From Clostridiaceae bacterium OM02-2AC (GTDB lineage Bacteria; Bacillota_I; Bacilli_A; Erysipelotrichales; Erysipelotrichaceae): a stretch of 64,000 nt of DNA. Position numbers and translations under genes: made by a program. Of the stretch, positions 1 through 9,049 are shown one piece after another. Within the stretch, counting starts at the first letter, position 1. Each line of letters starts with the position of its first letter. The stretch lies in assembly GCA_003481775.1 (NCBI GenBank), contig QULU01000014.1:35103-99102 (forward strand). The letters run 5' to 3'. The notes under the pieces are model-generated. The model saw nothing but the letters and a program-made list of their open reading frames with translations. It ran no database searches and was not told the DNA's origin.

Positions 1-1
1 G

Positions 2-1198
2 CTTCTGTATATCATACGACTGGGGATAGGAGCAGGCAAAAAACAAAGGCGGTTAAGAATTCTGCTTCATGCAAAGGATATGATAAATCGAAGCTTTCTT
101 CTGTTTTTTATACAGCTTCTGCTATATCTGTCACTATATTCTGTAGATCGAACAGACAGCTGGTATATTGCAGACCTAATCTGGATGCTGGTGTTTCAAT
201 ATACATATGCACTGACTGCCGCTATGATCATATTTTGCATCAGCCGGCGGCTTCGTATCCTGCGGCGTATTCTGCTGTGGATGGTACTGTTTCTGCCAAT
301 CATCCGCATACCTTTTCTGCTGTATCTGCAAAGCAAGGCAAAAGAAGAATATGATCATGAAACGATCGCAATCGAGGTTTCCTCACAACGCGTGGAATCA
401 CAGATATGTAAAACCAGATATCCGTTGCTCATGCTGCATGGCGTTGGCTTTCGTGATTTGAAATACATCAATTACTGGGGCAGGATTCCACGTGTGCTGA
501 CCAAAAACGGGGCTACCGTTTATTATGGCAATCAGGAAGCCTTTGCAACGATTGAACAAAACAGCAAGGACATACAAAAGCGAATTGAGGAAATCTGTGC
601 AATCGAGCAGTGTGATAAGGTAAATATCATTGCCCATTCCAAGGGTGGTCTGGATGCTCGTCATGCGATATCCAAGGGACAAATGGGAGCACATGTCGCC
701 TCCTTGACAACCATATCCACACCGCATCGCGGCTGTCGCTTTGTAGATGTATTGATAAAGCATGCCCCGGAAAAGCTGTATCGCTGGCTGGCATCTGTTT
801 TTGATAAGATCTTTCTTGGCATGAAGGATCTCCATCCGGATTTCTATACAGTGACACACCAGTTCACAACAACATGGAGTGCCCAATTCAATGAAGACGT
901 GAAGGATGATCCACAGGTATATTACCAGAGCTATATGAGTCTGATGCACCATGCTTGGTCACACCTCTTGCTCACTATTCCGTATCTGTTTATCCGCCTT
1001 GTAGATGCAAAAAACGATGGCCTGGTAACTGAGGAAAGCGCTAAATGGGGGGATTTTCAGGGAACCTTTACCAACCGCCACTACAAGGGGATATCACACG
1101 GAAATATCATTGATCTGACCAGAGAGGATTATAAGGGCTTTGATGTATTGGAAACCTATGTACAGATGGTAGCGGAGCTGAAAAAGAAGGGCTTTTGA
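2..1198 (+). CDS. Membrane-anchored alpha/beta-hydrolase (triacylglycerol lipase-like), 5' end probably outside window
   Basis: Probable lipase/esterase held at the membrane. Counting from the ATG at base 80, two or three hydrophobic helices fill residues 5-85. They are followed by a hydrolase domain with an HGVG oxyanion motif near residue 120 and a nucleophile elbow AHSKGG near 185 (Ser about 187). A late Asp (DGLVTEE region) and His (GISHGN) could complete the triad. The frame is open back to base 2, and the AAAGGA before the ATG at 80 lies too close to serve as a ribosome site. The true start is therefore probably upstream of the window. The substrate is unknown. It could be a phospholipase or another esterase. 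The next gene follows after a short gap on the same strand. Confidence 0.75.
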   Translation, partial: LLYIIRLGIGAGKKQRRLRILLHAKDMINRSFLLFFIQLLLYLSLYSVDRTDSWYIADLIWMLVFQYTYALTAAMIIFCISRRLRILRRILLWMVLFLPIIRIPFLLYLQSKAKEEYDHETIAIEVSSQRVESQICKTRYPLLMLHGVGFRDLKYINYWGRIPRVLTKNGATVYYGNQEAFATIEQNSKDIQKRIEEICAIEQCDKVNIIAHSKGGLDARHAISKGQMGAHVASLTTISTPHRGCRFVDVLIKHAPEKLYRWLASVFDKIFLGMKDLHPDFYTVTHQFTTTWSAQFNEDVKDDPQVYYQSYMSLMHHAWSHLLLTIPYLFIRLVDAKNDGLVTEESAKWGDFQGTFTNRHYKGISHGNIIDLTREDYKGFDVLETYVQMVAELKKKGF

Positions 1199-1252
1199 TA
1201 TTTGCACTCTGATGAAAAACAGGGTACAATAAATTCCATAGCGAGGTGGAAT

Positions 1253-1777
1253 ATGCAAGCAGAGGAATTACCGGTATTTTTAGATATAGCAAAGGATTTG
1301 TTGAAGGATGCCCGTGTATGGGATATGCAAAAATATATACAGCACGGGTCCATTAGCTGTTTGGAGCACAGCTTCGTTGTGTCCTATTACAGCTTCACAC
1401 TCATCAGAAAGCTACGGATGTCCTGTGATGAGCGTTCTTTGATACGGGGGGCACTGCTGCATGACTATTTTTTGTATGACTGGCATGAGGCAGAGGACTG
1501 GCACAGACTCCACGGCTTCCGGCACCCGTTTTTTGCGAATCAAAATGCACTGCGTGATTTTCAAATCAGCGAACGGGAACAGGAAATCATTCGCAAGCAT
1601 ATGTGGCCGTTAACCGTTATACCACCTACCTGCAAAGAAGCGTGGGTGGTGAATGCGGTGGATACAGCATCCAGTATTGTTGAAGTGCTCGCAGAATATC
1701 GAATGTTTAAAAAACTGCGCCGCAGATGGCTGACAAGCAAGCTGGAACTGCTGAAGGAAGTAAGGGAGAGCTTATGA
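1253..1777 (+). CDS. HD-domain metal-dependent phosphohydrolase
   Basis: A 174-residue protein of the HD superfamily, whose members usually hydrolyse phosphate esters or nucleotides using a bound metal. The histidine LEHS (about residue 39) and the HD doublet in GALLHDYFLYDWHE (about 70-71) form the visible metal site. The ATG at 1253 is chosen because GAGGTGG lies just upstream; a longer TTG-started frame has no ribosome site. Its stop overlaps the start of rlmH in a TTATGA arrangement, so the two are probably translationally coupled. The substrate cannot be told from the sequence. Confidence 0.8.
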   Translation: MQAEELPVFLDIAKDLLKDARVWDMQKYIQHGSISCLEHSFVVSYYSFTLIRKLRMSCDERSLIRGALLHDYFLYDWHEAEDWHRLHGFRHPFFANQNALRDFQISEREQEIIRKHMWPLTVIPPTCKEAWVVNAVDTASSIVEVLAEYRMFKKLRRRWLTSKLELLKEVRESL

Positions 1778-2250
1778 TAAAAATCGTTGCTGTAGGAAAA
1801 ATAAAGGAAAAGGCACTGCGTGCTCAGATTGAAGAATATGAAAAAAGGCTGCGGCCGTTCACAAAGCTGGAAATCATCGAAGTAAACGATGAGGTGGCAC
1901 CGCAGAGCAACAGCGAATCACAGAACAAGCAGGTAAAAGAAAAGGAGGGGGAACGTATTCTTGCCAAAATAAAGGAACAGGAATATGTGATCCTGCTTGA
2001 TTTATGGGGAGAAATGGTGGATAGTGAAGCATTTGCGCAAAAGCTGGAGCGGCTCCAGACCTATCAGACCAGCAATCTGACCTTTGTGATCGCAGGTTCT
2101 TTGGGACCTGGGGAAAATGTCTATAAACGCTGTAACTGGAAATGGAAGCTGAGTGATTTGACCTTTACCCATCAGATGACAAGAGTTCTTGTTCTGGAAC
2201 AGATTTATCGTGCCTTTATGATACAGAACAACAATCCATATCATAAATAG
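1774..2250 (+). CDS. rlmH: 23S rRNA (pseudouridine1915-N3)-methyltransferase RlmH
   Basis: RlmH methylates pseudouridine 1915 in helix 69 of 23S rRNA using SAM. The 158-residue product has the family's usual length and its landmarks: the N-terminal MIKIVAVGKIKE, the SAM-binding glycine-rich stretch FVIAGSLGPG, and the C-terminal QIYRAFMIQNNNPYHK. The ATG overlaps the stop of the HD-domain gene. The last codons and stop were copied into a tandem duplication just downstream (see the repeat at 2238-2332), but the gene itself is intact. Confidence 0.95.
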   Translation: MIKIVAVGKIKEKALRAQIEEYEKRLRPFTKLEIIEVNDEVAPQSNSESQNKQVKEKEGERILAKIKEQEYVILLDLWGEMVDSEAFAQKLERLQTYQTSNLTFVIAGSLGPGENVYKRCNWKWKLSDLTFTHQMTRVLVLEQIYRAFMIQNNNPYHK

Positions 2251-2332
2251 GATACTTCCGGGATGAAGCGGTTTCTGTTGTATTCTATATCATAAATAGG
2301 ATACTTCTGGGATGAAGCGATTACTGTTGTAT
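2238..2332 (+). repeat. Tandem direct repeat, period 49, copying the rlmH 3' end
   Basis: Two near-identical copies of about 46 bases begin at 2238 and 2287, both starting ATATCATAAATAGGATACTT. The first copy contains the last rlmH codons (Tyr-His-Lys-stop), and the second repeats them downstream of the stop. The copies differ at only a few positions, so the duplication is recent. Confidence 0.85.
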
Positions 2333-2592
2333 ACTGCCAGTAAAAAAATGAATTCGCTATCTGTCTGAAATAGGGTAGTCTTAGCTACTAGGATATGAAA
2401 TTCGCAGAGGTTTTGAAGGCTTCTGCTTTCTTTATGAATGCGGATGGATGTTTTTGGAAATAATGGTGCTTGAAACTGACTGAAGAAGAAAGAAAATGAT
2501 TCTTACGATGAATACAACGCTTTCTTATTGTATTTAAGGATTTTTTAAGAAAGCGTGCGGTATTCTTAGCTTGTAGAAAGGGTGTGACGGCA
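2333..2592. other. Leader region upstream of the FtsX-type permease, with an 11-bp stem-loop
   Basis: No gene is seen here. The clearest structure is a perfect 11-bp inverted repeat, ACGCTTTCTTA at 2517-2527 and TAAGAAAGCGT at 2546-2556, with an 18-base loop, about 37 bases before the permease start. No U-run follows, so it is more likely an operator or a 5'-leader hairpin than a terminator. AGAAAGGG at 2575-2582 is the permease ribosome site. Confidence 0.55.
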
Positions 2593-4965
2593 ATGCTGAA
2601 ACGAATGTTAAAAAAGGATTTAATGCATAGAAAGAGTGTCAATCTGATTCTGTTTCTGTTTATTACCATTGCGACTGTATTTCTTGCGAGCAGTGTGAAC
2701 AATATTCTGGTGGTAGGCTCCTCTGTGGATTACTATATGGATTATGCGAATATACCGGATGTGAATCTGGTGGCTGTAAATCCGAGTGAAAAAGAAAAAA
2801 TAATGAAATGGATGGAAACCAAGGCTCCGGGAGTAAGGGATTACGGTTATCAGGAAATGCTCTCCGTAGATCAGGCAAATTTGCATAGGGAGAGCGGAAA
2901 GAGATTTAATGCCGAAGGACTTAGTCTGTTTCTGTCCGAGGAAAGCAGTGACTATTGCAAGGGCTTTGATCCGGATGGAAATGCTCTTCATTTACAGGAT
3001 GATGAAATCGGAATGCCTGCCTTTTTGATGGATAAAAACGATTTGAAGGTCGGCGATAAGGTGCGAATCCGAATAGGCGGCGTGGATAAAACCTTTACTC
3101 TGAAAACCGTGGTAAAGGATGCGGCGTTTGGAAATGATATGGTTGGTATGTCAAGAATCTTTATGAATTCAGACATGTATGGAGAATTTAAGAAAGCGAG
3201 CAGTGAACAGACCTATTCTTTATACTTTATCAATGTAGCGTCCATGTCCGATTTTATTGAAGCACAGAATCTGCAAAGCTTCCCCTCCGTTTTAAATACA
3301 GTTTCCCGCAGTATGTATTCCATGATCTATTCCTTTGATCTGATTCTGGCAGCGCTGCTTATTCTGATTGGCATCTGCGTAATTTTAATTGCACTGCTGG
3401 TTCTGCGCTTTACACTGCTGTTTACGATGGAAGAGGAATACCGTGAAATCGGTATTATGAAGGCAATCGGATTGAGAGATAAAGCAATACGGCGGCTGTA
3501 TCTTGTGAAATATGCGTTTCTTGTCTGCAGCGGGGCGTTCCTCGGACTGCTGATCAGTGTGCCGATCAGTCGTGTCATGGTGGCAGGAGTCAGTGTGAAT
3601 ATGATTATGGAGGACAGTAGTGTGAATTTCTATGTAAATATTCTCTGTACGCTGGTTATCATTTCACTTGTCATGCTGTTTTGTCTGAATTGCACACGAA
3701 AGCTGAACCGGATAACCGCAATATCTGCGATACGCGGTGGTCACAGTGGAGAGAGCTTTGCGAAAGCATCAGCCCTGTATTTGTTCAAACAGAAGTATCT
3801 GCGTGTCCCTGCCTATCTGGGAATCAATGATATGCTGACGCATCTGAAGCGCTATGCATTGCTGCTGGTTACCTTCTGTATCAGCTTTGTTCTGATAACC
3901 ATTCCGCTGAATACCATCCAAACCATGCAAAGCAGTGAAATGGCATCCAAATTCACTGTGAATACAGACAGTGCCGTTTATATAAAGAAAATTGAAGGAA
4001 AGACAGATTCCGCATATAAAAACGCCAAGCAGCTGAAAAAGGGAATGCTGCGTGTGGAACAGGAAATGAAAGAAAAGGGCTATGATGCTGCGCTGACGGC
4101 CTCCTCCATTTATTTCTTACCGTTTCACGCACCCGGGACAAAGGGGAATACGAAGATCATGTCCATACAACTCCAGGGGCGCAATCCGGAATATCTGGAT
4201 TACCAAGAGGGCAGTGCTCCTGTGCTAGAAAATGAAATCGCCTTCTCCCGGCTTATCCTCGAGGAAAACAACTGGCATATCGGGGATCGGGTGGAGACGG
4301 AGTTTCATGGAAATCCCTATACCTTCATCATTACAGGAAGCTATTCCGATTATATGCAGCTTGGGAAAAGTGCCCGCCTGAATGCCTCGCTGGATTTAAG
4401 TGAGCTGGATCTGTTTGAATACTGGAATGTCAATGTTGATATGAAAACAGATAAGAGTCAAAAAGAGCTGAAGAATACGCTTCAAACACAATTTCCTGAT
4501 TATGAGTGGTATACAGCGCAGGAAATTGTCGATCGCAATATCGGCGGTATTCAGGAATCTCTGAGTGAGCTTCTGCTTCCGATGACAGCCATGCTCTGTG
4601 CGGTTATCATGCTGATAACACTGCTGATGGAAAAGCTGTTCATCGTACGCGAAAAGGGTGAAATTGCCATGATGAAGAGTGTCGGGTTCAGAAACAGCAG
4701 TATCCGAACATGGCAGGTGATTCGTATGATTCTGGTTGCGCTGGTTTCCATGATTGCGGCAATTCCGCTGTCCATGCTCAGTAACCGCTTTATGCTGGAG
4801 CCAATCTTCGCCATCATGGGTGCTGATGTGCGTATCCAGATCGATCCGCTGCAGGTCTATCTGCTTTACCCAGGGGTACTGCTGCTGGGAATCCTGTGTG
4901 CAACGATATTTGCTACCGGTAAAATCAAGCGTATCCACATACGTGAAATGAACAACATGGAATAA
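2593..4965 (+). CDS. FtsX-family ABC transporter permease (two-half)
   Basis: A 790-residue membrane subunit of an ABC exporter of the MacB/FtsX/Bce type, working with the ATPase just downstream. An N-terminal helix is followed by an extracytoplasmic stretch, then three to four helices from about residue 245. A second extracytoplasmic domain (about 430-640) and a second FtsX-like helix set form the C-terminus. Each half carries the family's conserved cytoplasmic Glu-Ile-x-Met-Lys segment before an Arg-rich turn (EIGIMKAIGLRDKAIRR and EIAMMKSVGFRNSSIR). The ATG at 2593 is preferred over a GTG at 2584 on ribosome-site spacing. Order permease-ATPase-regulator-kinase suggests a self-sensing detoxification or peptide-export module. 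Confidence 0.88.
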   Translation: MLKRMLKKDLMHRKSVNLILFLFITIATVFLASSVNNILVVGSSVDYYMDYANIPDVNLVAVNPSEKEKIMKWMETKAPGVRDYGYQEMLSVDQANLHRESGKRFNAEGLSLFLSEESSDYCKGFDPDGNALHLQDDEIGMPAFLMDKNDLKVGDKVRIRIGGVDKTFTLKTVVKDAAFGNDMVGMSRIFMNSDMYGEFKKASSEQTYSLYFINVASMSDFIEAQNLQSFPSVLNTVSRSMYSMIYSFDLILAALLILIGICVILIALLVLRFTLLFTMEEEYREIGIMKAIGLRDKAIRRLYLVKYAFLVCSGAFLGLLISVPISRVMVAGVSVNMIMEDSSVNFYVNILCTLVIISLVMLFCLNCTRKLNRITAISAIRGGHSGESFAKASALYLFKQKYLRVPAYLGINDMLTHLKRYALLLVTFCISFVLITIPLNTIQTMQSSEMASKFTVNTDSAVYIKKIEGKTDSAYKNAKQLKKGMLRVEQEMKEKGYDAALTASSIYFLPFHAPGTKGNTKIMSIQLQGRNPEYLDYQEGSAPVLENEIAFSRLILEENNWHIGDRVETEFHGNPYTFIITGSYSDYMQLGKSARLNASLDLSELDLFEYWNVNVDMKTDKSQKELKNTLQTQFPDYEWYTAQEIVDRNIGGIQESLSELLLPMTAMLCAVIMLITLLMEKLFIVREKGEIAMMKSVGFRNSSIRTWQVIRMILVALVSMIAAIPLSMLSNRFMLEPIFAIMGADVRIQIDPLQVYLLYPGVLLLGILCATIFATGKIKRIHIREMNNME

Positions 4966-4978
4966 GGAGGAAGCTATT

Positions 4979-5749
4979 ATGAGTGGAATAACAGTAAGTA
5001 ATCTGTGTAAGACATATATTGTAAATAAACGACAGAACAACGTATTGAGAAATGTCAATCTGACACTGGAGGAAAAGGAAATGATCGCCGTCATGGGACC
5101 ATCCGGCTCTGGTAAGACGACCCTGCTGTATACGATCAGCGGGATGGACAGCGCCACTGCCGGAAGTGTGAAATTCTTTGACCGGGAGCTTACGGATATG
5201 AGCTGCAATGAAATCAGTGATTTACGCCTGGAGGAAATGGGATTTGTCTTTCAACAAATGTATATGCTGAAAAACCTGTCCGTATATGATAATATTATTT
5301 TACCGGCCTATCAGTCCGTAAAGGGAAAGACGAAGCAGGGAAGAAAAGAAATCAACGCCTACGCCGCAAAGCTCATGCAGAAGCTTGGTATCAGTGATAT
5401 TGCGGACAACGATGTGAATGAGGTATCCGGAGGACAATTACAGCGGGCCTGTATCTGCCGCAGTCTGATCAATCATCCGCGTATTCTGTTTGCGGATGAG
5501 CCAACGGGTGCTTTGAATAAGCAGAGCTCCTATGAGGTCATGGAGGAGCTGAACCGGATTCATAAGGAAGGGACAAGCATATTGCTGGTAACCCATGATA
5601 TGAAGGTAGCCTCACGCTGTGATCGGGTGTTATATATCGAAGACGGAAATATCCGGGATGAAATGCAGCTTGGCGCATGGGAAGAGGCTGCGGATGTACG
5701 CAAGCGGGAGCGCAGATTAAATGAATGGCTGATAACGTTAGGATGGTAA
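4979..5749 (+). CDS. ABC transporter ATP-binding protein (LolD/BceA type)
   Basis: Nucleotide-binding subunit powering the permease encoded 13 bases upstream. The 256-residue protein shows Walker A GPSGSGKT, the Q-loop FVFQQMYML, the signature VSGGQLQR, Walker B ILFADEPTGAL and the switch His in LLVTHD. These are typical of ATPases that pair with FtsX-fold permeases. AAGGAGGAA sits just before the ATG. The C-terminal tail (about residue 215 on) is charged and longer than the catalytic core needs. Confidence 0.93.
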   Translation: MSGITVSNLCKTYIVNKRQNNVLRNVNLTLEEKEMIAVMGPSGSGKTTLLYTISGMDSATAGSVKFFDRELTDMSCNEISDLRLEEMGFVFQQMYMLKNLSVYDNIILPAYQSVKGKTKQGRKEINAYAAKLMQKLGISDIADNDVNEVSGGQLQRACICRSLINHPRILFADEPTGALNKQSSYEVMEELNRIHKEGTSILLVTHDMKVASRCDRVLYIEDGNIRDEMQLGAWEEAADVRKRERRLNEWLITLGW

Positions 5750-5755
5750 TTGCCT

Positions 5756-6433
5756 ATGATAGATATTTTACTTGTAGAGGATCACCGGGAGCTTGCCCAG
5801 CTGATTGTAAGCTTTTTAAAGCGGGATGGCTTTCAGGTGCACCATGTGGAGAGCGGGGAGGCTGCGCTTTCCTATCTTGCACAGGCGGAAGTACGTCTGC
5901 TGTTGCTGGATATCATGCTGCCCCATATGGATGGCTTTACGGTATGCAAAAAAGTGCGGGAGCATAAAGCGGTCCCGATACTGATTATGAGTGCTCGAAA
6001 GGATCGAAATGATCAGCTGAACGGATATGAGCTGGGAGCGGATGATTATATCGAGAAACCGGTGGACCCGCAAATACTTGCCGCAAAGATACGTGCTGTT
6101 TTACAGCGTACCTCCGATTTGCATCGCAAGGAAACCATATCCTGCTGCGGTGTGGTCATTGCGCGTGCACAGCACAGGGCCTTTGTGGATGGAAGGCTTT
6201 TGGAGCTGAACGCTAAGGAATTCGAGCTGCTGACGCTGCTGGTATCCAATGCTGGAAAGACGTTGCGCAAGGAATATATTTTCGCAAGCATATGGGGGAT
6301 GGACAGCTTCAGTGAACAGCAGACACTGACCGTTCATATCAAAATGCTGCGTGACAAAATAGAAAAGAATCCAAAACAGCCGCAGCGGATCAAAACAGTC
6401 TGGGGCGTGGGGTATCGCTTTGAAGAAGTATAA
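5756..6433 (+). CDS. OmpR-family response regulator
   Basis: DNA-binding response regulator of 225 residues. The receiver domain has acidic residues VEDH near the N-terminus, the phospho-acceptor Asp52 in LLLDIMLPHMDG, and the conserved Lys in YIEKPVDP. A winged-helix output domain (about 130-225) ends with the typical VWGVGYRFEE. The ATG at 5756 has AGGATGG upstream; a TTG six bases earlier is less likely. Its end overlaps the kinase start by 14 bases. It probably controls the ABC operon upstream, which is inferred from position. Confidence 0.93.
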   Translation: MIDILLVEDHRELAQLIVSFLKRDGFQVHHVESGEAALSYLAQAEVRLLLLDIMLPHMDGFTVCKKVREHKAVPILIMSARKDRNDQLNGYELGADDYIEKPVDPQILAAKIRAVLQRTSDLHRKETISCCGVVIARAQHRAFVDGRLLELNAKEFELLTLLVSNAGKTLRKEYIFASIWGMDSFSEQQTLTVHIKMLRDKIEKNPKQPQRIKTVWGVGYRFEEV

Positions 6434-7694
6434 TCTCCTGATCCTTTCCTGTTTTCTGCTGTATCTGGGCATCGCTATCTTTCTCGGGTGGAGTATATTG
6501 CAGATGGAGGAAACCAAGGACCATGCATATCGCGTGGAAATCAATCGTATTCTGCAGCAGGTAGAAAAGGGTGTTAAAGAGAAGGATATCGCGCTGAACA
6601 GCTATCCGCATATCGAAAAGCTGCAGTGGCTGTCCGCAAAGGAAGGAAGCCGGGAAGCAGCCTCCGCCTTTTTTGAAGAAGGCAATAATCAGGATATGCA
6701 TGTGGAGCCGATTTACAAGGAGCAGCAGCTGACAGGATATCTGCGCTTTGATTATCATCGCTCACTTGTGGATGCCAAAGGCTTGCTGCTGCGCACACAG
6801 CTGTCACTCGCCGCCTTGTTCGCTGTACTGCTGAGCGTGCTTCTCTATTTGAAAAAGCATCTGCTGAAGCCCTTTGATCGCGTGCGTGATCTTCCCGGTG
6901 AGCTTGCGAAGGGGCATTGGAAGGGAATCGTGAAGGAGGAAAAAAGCAGATATGCACATGATTTCCTACTGGGAATCGGACAGTTGAAGGATTCGCTGGA
7001 TACCTCCAGAAAGCGACAGCTGGAGCTGGAAAAGGAAAAGAAGAAGCTGCTGCTTTCTCTATCACATGATATTAAGACACCGCTGAACACCATTCAGCTG
7101 TATGCGCGGGCTTTGGAGGAGCATCTGTATACGGATGAGGCACAAAATGTACAGGCAGCTCATCAGATACAGGAAAAGGGGAAGGAAATCGAGCATTATG
7201 TAGAAGAAATCATGCAGCAGTCCCGTCACGATCTACTGGATATACAGGTTCAAAACACGGAATTCTATTTGAAGGAGCTGATTGACAAGGCTGTTCACGC
7301 CTATAACGAGCCATTGCGTCTGCGGCGCATGGAGCTGGAGGTAAAGCCCTATGAGAACCTGCTGCTGAAGGGGGATCTGGAGCGCAGCTTTGAGGTCGTG
7401 GAAAACATTATGGAAAATGCCTTGAAATACGGAGATGGAGGAAGGATAGAAATATCGTGCTATGAAGAGGACTATTGCCAGCTGATTCGTATTTTTAATA
7501 CTGGCAATACAGTGAATGACACTGAATTTCATCATATCTTTGAAAGCTTCTTTCGTGCCAGCAACAGCGAAGGAAAGCAGGGCAACGGTCTTGGCCTTTA
7601 TATATGCCGGGAAATCATGCGGCGCATGAATGGGGAAATCTTCGCCGAAAAGGAAGCAGATGGAATGGCCTTTCTACTCGTATTCCCATATTGA
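6420..7694 (+). CDS. Sensor histidine kinase
   Basis: Membrane kinase partner of the preceding regulator, 424 residues from a TTG start that retains the first membrane helix (residues 5-25). A second helix lies at about 126-145, leaving an extracytoplasmic sensor of about 95 residues. The phospho-accepting His is about residue 216 in LSLSHDIKTPLN. The ATPase domain shows the N-box VENIMENALKYGDGG and the G-box KQGNGLGLYICREIM. Having a sizeable external domain, it differs from the short intramembrane-sensing BceS-type kinases. The start overlaps the regulator gene, which implies coupled translation. Confidence 0.9.
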   Translation: MKKYNLLILSCFLLYLGIAIFLGWSILQMEETKDHAYRVEINRILQQVEKGVKEKDIALNSYPHIEKLQWLSAKEGSREAASAFFEEGNNQDMHVEPIYKEQQLTGYLRFDYHRSLVDAKGLLLRTQLSLAALFAVLLSVLLYLKKHLLKPFDRVRDLPGELAKGHWKGIVKEEKSRYAHDFLLGIGQLKDSLDTSRKRQLELEKEKKKLLLSLSHDIKTPLNTIQLYARALEEHLYTDEAQNVQAAHQIQEKGKEIEHYVEEIMQQSRHDLLDIQVQNTEFYLKELIDKAVHAYNEPLRLRRMELEVKPYENLLLKGDLERSFEVVENIMENALKYGDGGRIEISCYEEDYCQLIRIFNTGNTVNDTEFHHIFESFFRASNSEGKQGNGLGLYICREIMRRMNGEIFAEKEADGMAFLLVFPY

Positions 7695-8078
7695 AGAACA
7701 AATGGTGCAGCTGTATGCAAATGCTGCTATTGACAAGGATGCAATGCTTTGCTTAGAAAAGGAAAGTGTGCATCTTTTTTCATCCTTTATAAAGCACATA
7801 CAAAATAAGCAGAGCGTTGCTTCATCGCTTATTCGACGAACTGCCGCTGCTTCATAAAAAATACAGGAACGCTCTTAAAACTTATAGGAATACGCAGAAA
7901 AGGGCTTGTTCTGCGAGCGTCACTGCTATAGAATATCAGGGAAAGAGAATTCGAAAAAAAAACGGGAAGGGATGTAATGTGCAGGTATGCGTTTTGAGCA
8001 TGACATGCAGGAAGCTAAAAAGGATTACCTGTTATGTAAACGTGACGGCATCTAAAAGGCCGGAAAGAGGATAGAGAA
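7695..8078. other. 384-base gap, no supported gene
   Basis: No convincing coding sequence was found. A 7-bp inverted repeat, AATAAGC at 7804-7810 and GCTTATT at 7827-7833, could be a weak terminator but lacks a U-run. Short frames here start without ribosome sites and resemble nothing I know. AAAGAGG near 8066 serves the MerR gene. Confidence 0.4.
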
Positions 8079-8810
8079 ATGCTGCTGAAAGAGGTTATGG
8101 AGAAAAGCGGTCTTAGTAAGAAGGCTGTACAGTATTATGAGGATCAGGGCTTTGTAAAACCGGGGAAGCTGGAAAACGGCTACCGCGATTATGATGAAGG
8201 CTGTTTGAAAACACTGCGTGAAATTCATTCCATGCGCCAGATGGGATTGCATATACGGGAAATCCGCGCAATTCTTATAGAGGATGAATATGCACCACAG
8301 GTATATGAGCAGCTGATTCATGAAATCGATATGCAGATGGTGCGCCTGCAAAACCAGCGTACAGTCCTTCGCAGGCGTATGCACCATGAGGAGGCAGAAA
8401 TAGAATATACAAACGAAATGTGTCCGTATGTATATATCAAAAAGCCTTTTCTGCTGCTGGGGTGTATCCAATGCATGCTGAGCATTCCCGGCTTTCTTTT
8501 GTTTCCCTGGTTTAGCGGCGCATATAACCTATGGTGGATTGCGCTGCCACTTGTTTTTATCCTGCAGCTTCTGGAAAACGTGTATTACGATACGAGAATT
8601 CATGGCCTGCAATACATGGAAATCGGCTGGAAACAGCTGCTGCTGACCGGTATCCTTTCCGTTATCTGCGGTGTTTTGACGGCGATTTCCTGTAAAGAGG
8701 CATATATGCAGGAATCGGCAGCCATCTTCAGTGTCACTGCTGCAGCTGCCGCATTGCAGCTATGGAATGGATTTCATCTGTATGGGAAAGCACAAGAGAA
8801 CCGCGGCTAG
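8079..8810 (+). CDS. MerR-family regulator with C-terminal membrane helices
   Basis: A 243-residue protein that starts with a MerR-type winged helix: LLKEVMEKSGLSKKAVQYYE, then GYRDYDEG and a MRQMGL recognition segment. A coiled dimerisation stretch runs to about residue 125. The remaining 115 residues are four hydrophobic helices instead of a soluble effector domain. Membrane-attached MerR proteins may sense signals in or at the membrane; here the ligand is unknown. No target operon can be assigned. The neighbouring T-box operon has its own control. Confidence 0.82.
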   Translation: MLLKEVMEKSGLSKKAVQYYEDQGFVKPGKLENGYRDYDEGCLKTLREIHSMRQMGLHIREIRAILIEDEYAPQVYEQLIHEIDMQMVRLQNQRTVLRRRMHHEEAEIEYTNEMCPYVYIKKPFLLLGCIQCMLSIPGFLLFPWFSGAYNLWWIALPLVFILQLLENVYYDTRIHGLQYMEIGWKQLLLTGILSVICGVLTAISCKEAYMQESAAIFSVTAAAAALQLWNGFHLYGKAQENRG

Positions 8811-9014
8811 GCAATACAGACAGGATGCCGTTATCCCCAATGGATCATCACCCGTGATCAGGAAGCCGCTGTGCATGCAGTCATTCTACCCAGGGACAGC
8901 ACATTCATCTGATCGCATATAAGCAAAGGGCAATCTATAAGAAGCTGCTGGAGAAATCCTTGCAAATGATGAAAATATTTTCAGAATAAAAAATGTAAAA
9001 TTTCAGAAAAAGTG
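8811..9014. other. Gap before the T-box promoter, with possible coding relics
   Basis: The first 180 bases contain two short stretches in different frames that look protein-like. One reads YPQWIITRDQEAAVHAV before an early stop. The other reads YKQRAIYKKLLEKSL and ends with a stop at about 8988. Neither has a start and ribosome site, so at most this is a decayed gene. No hairpin terminator for the MerR gene was seen. Confidence 0.3.
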
Positions 9015-9043
9015 TTGACAAGCAAAAAGAAGAGGTGTATCCT
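9015..9043 (+). promoter_or_regulatory. Sigma-70 promoter of the T-box operon
   Basis: TTGACA at 9015-9020, then a 17-base spacer, then TATCCT at 9038-9043. Transcription should begin near 9050, directly before the T-box Stem I. Confidence 0.8.
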
Positions 9044-9049
9044 ATAGGA

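Noticed and set aside
4396..5208. 270-codon open frame on the minus strand
   Set aside because: Antisense across the permease and ATPase genes, with no start context and no family motif.
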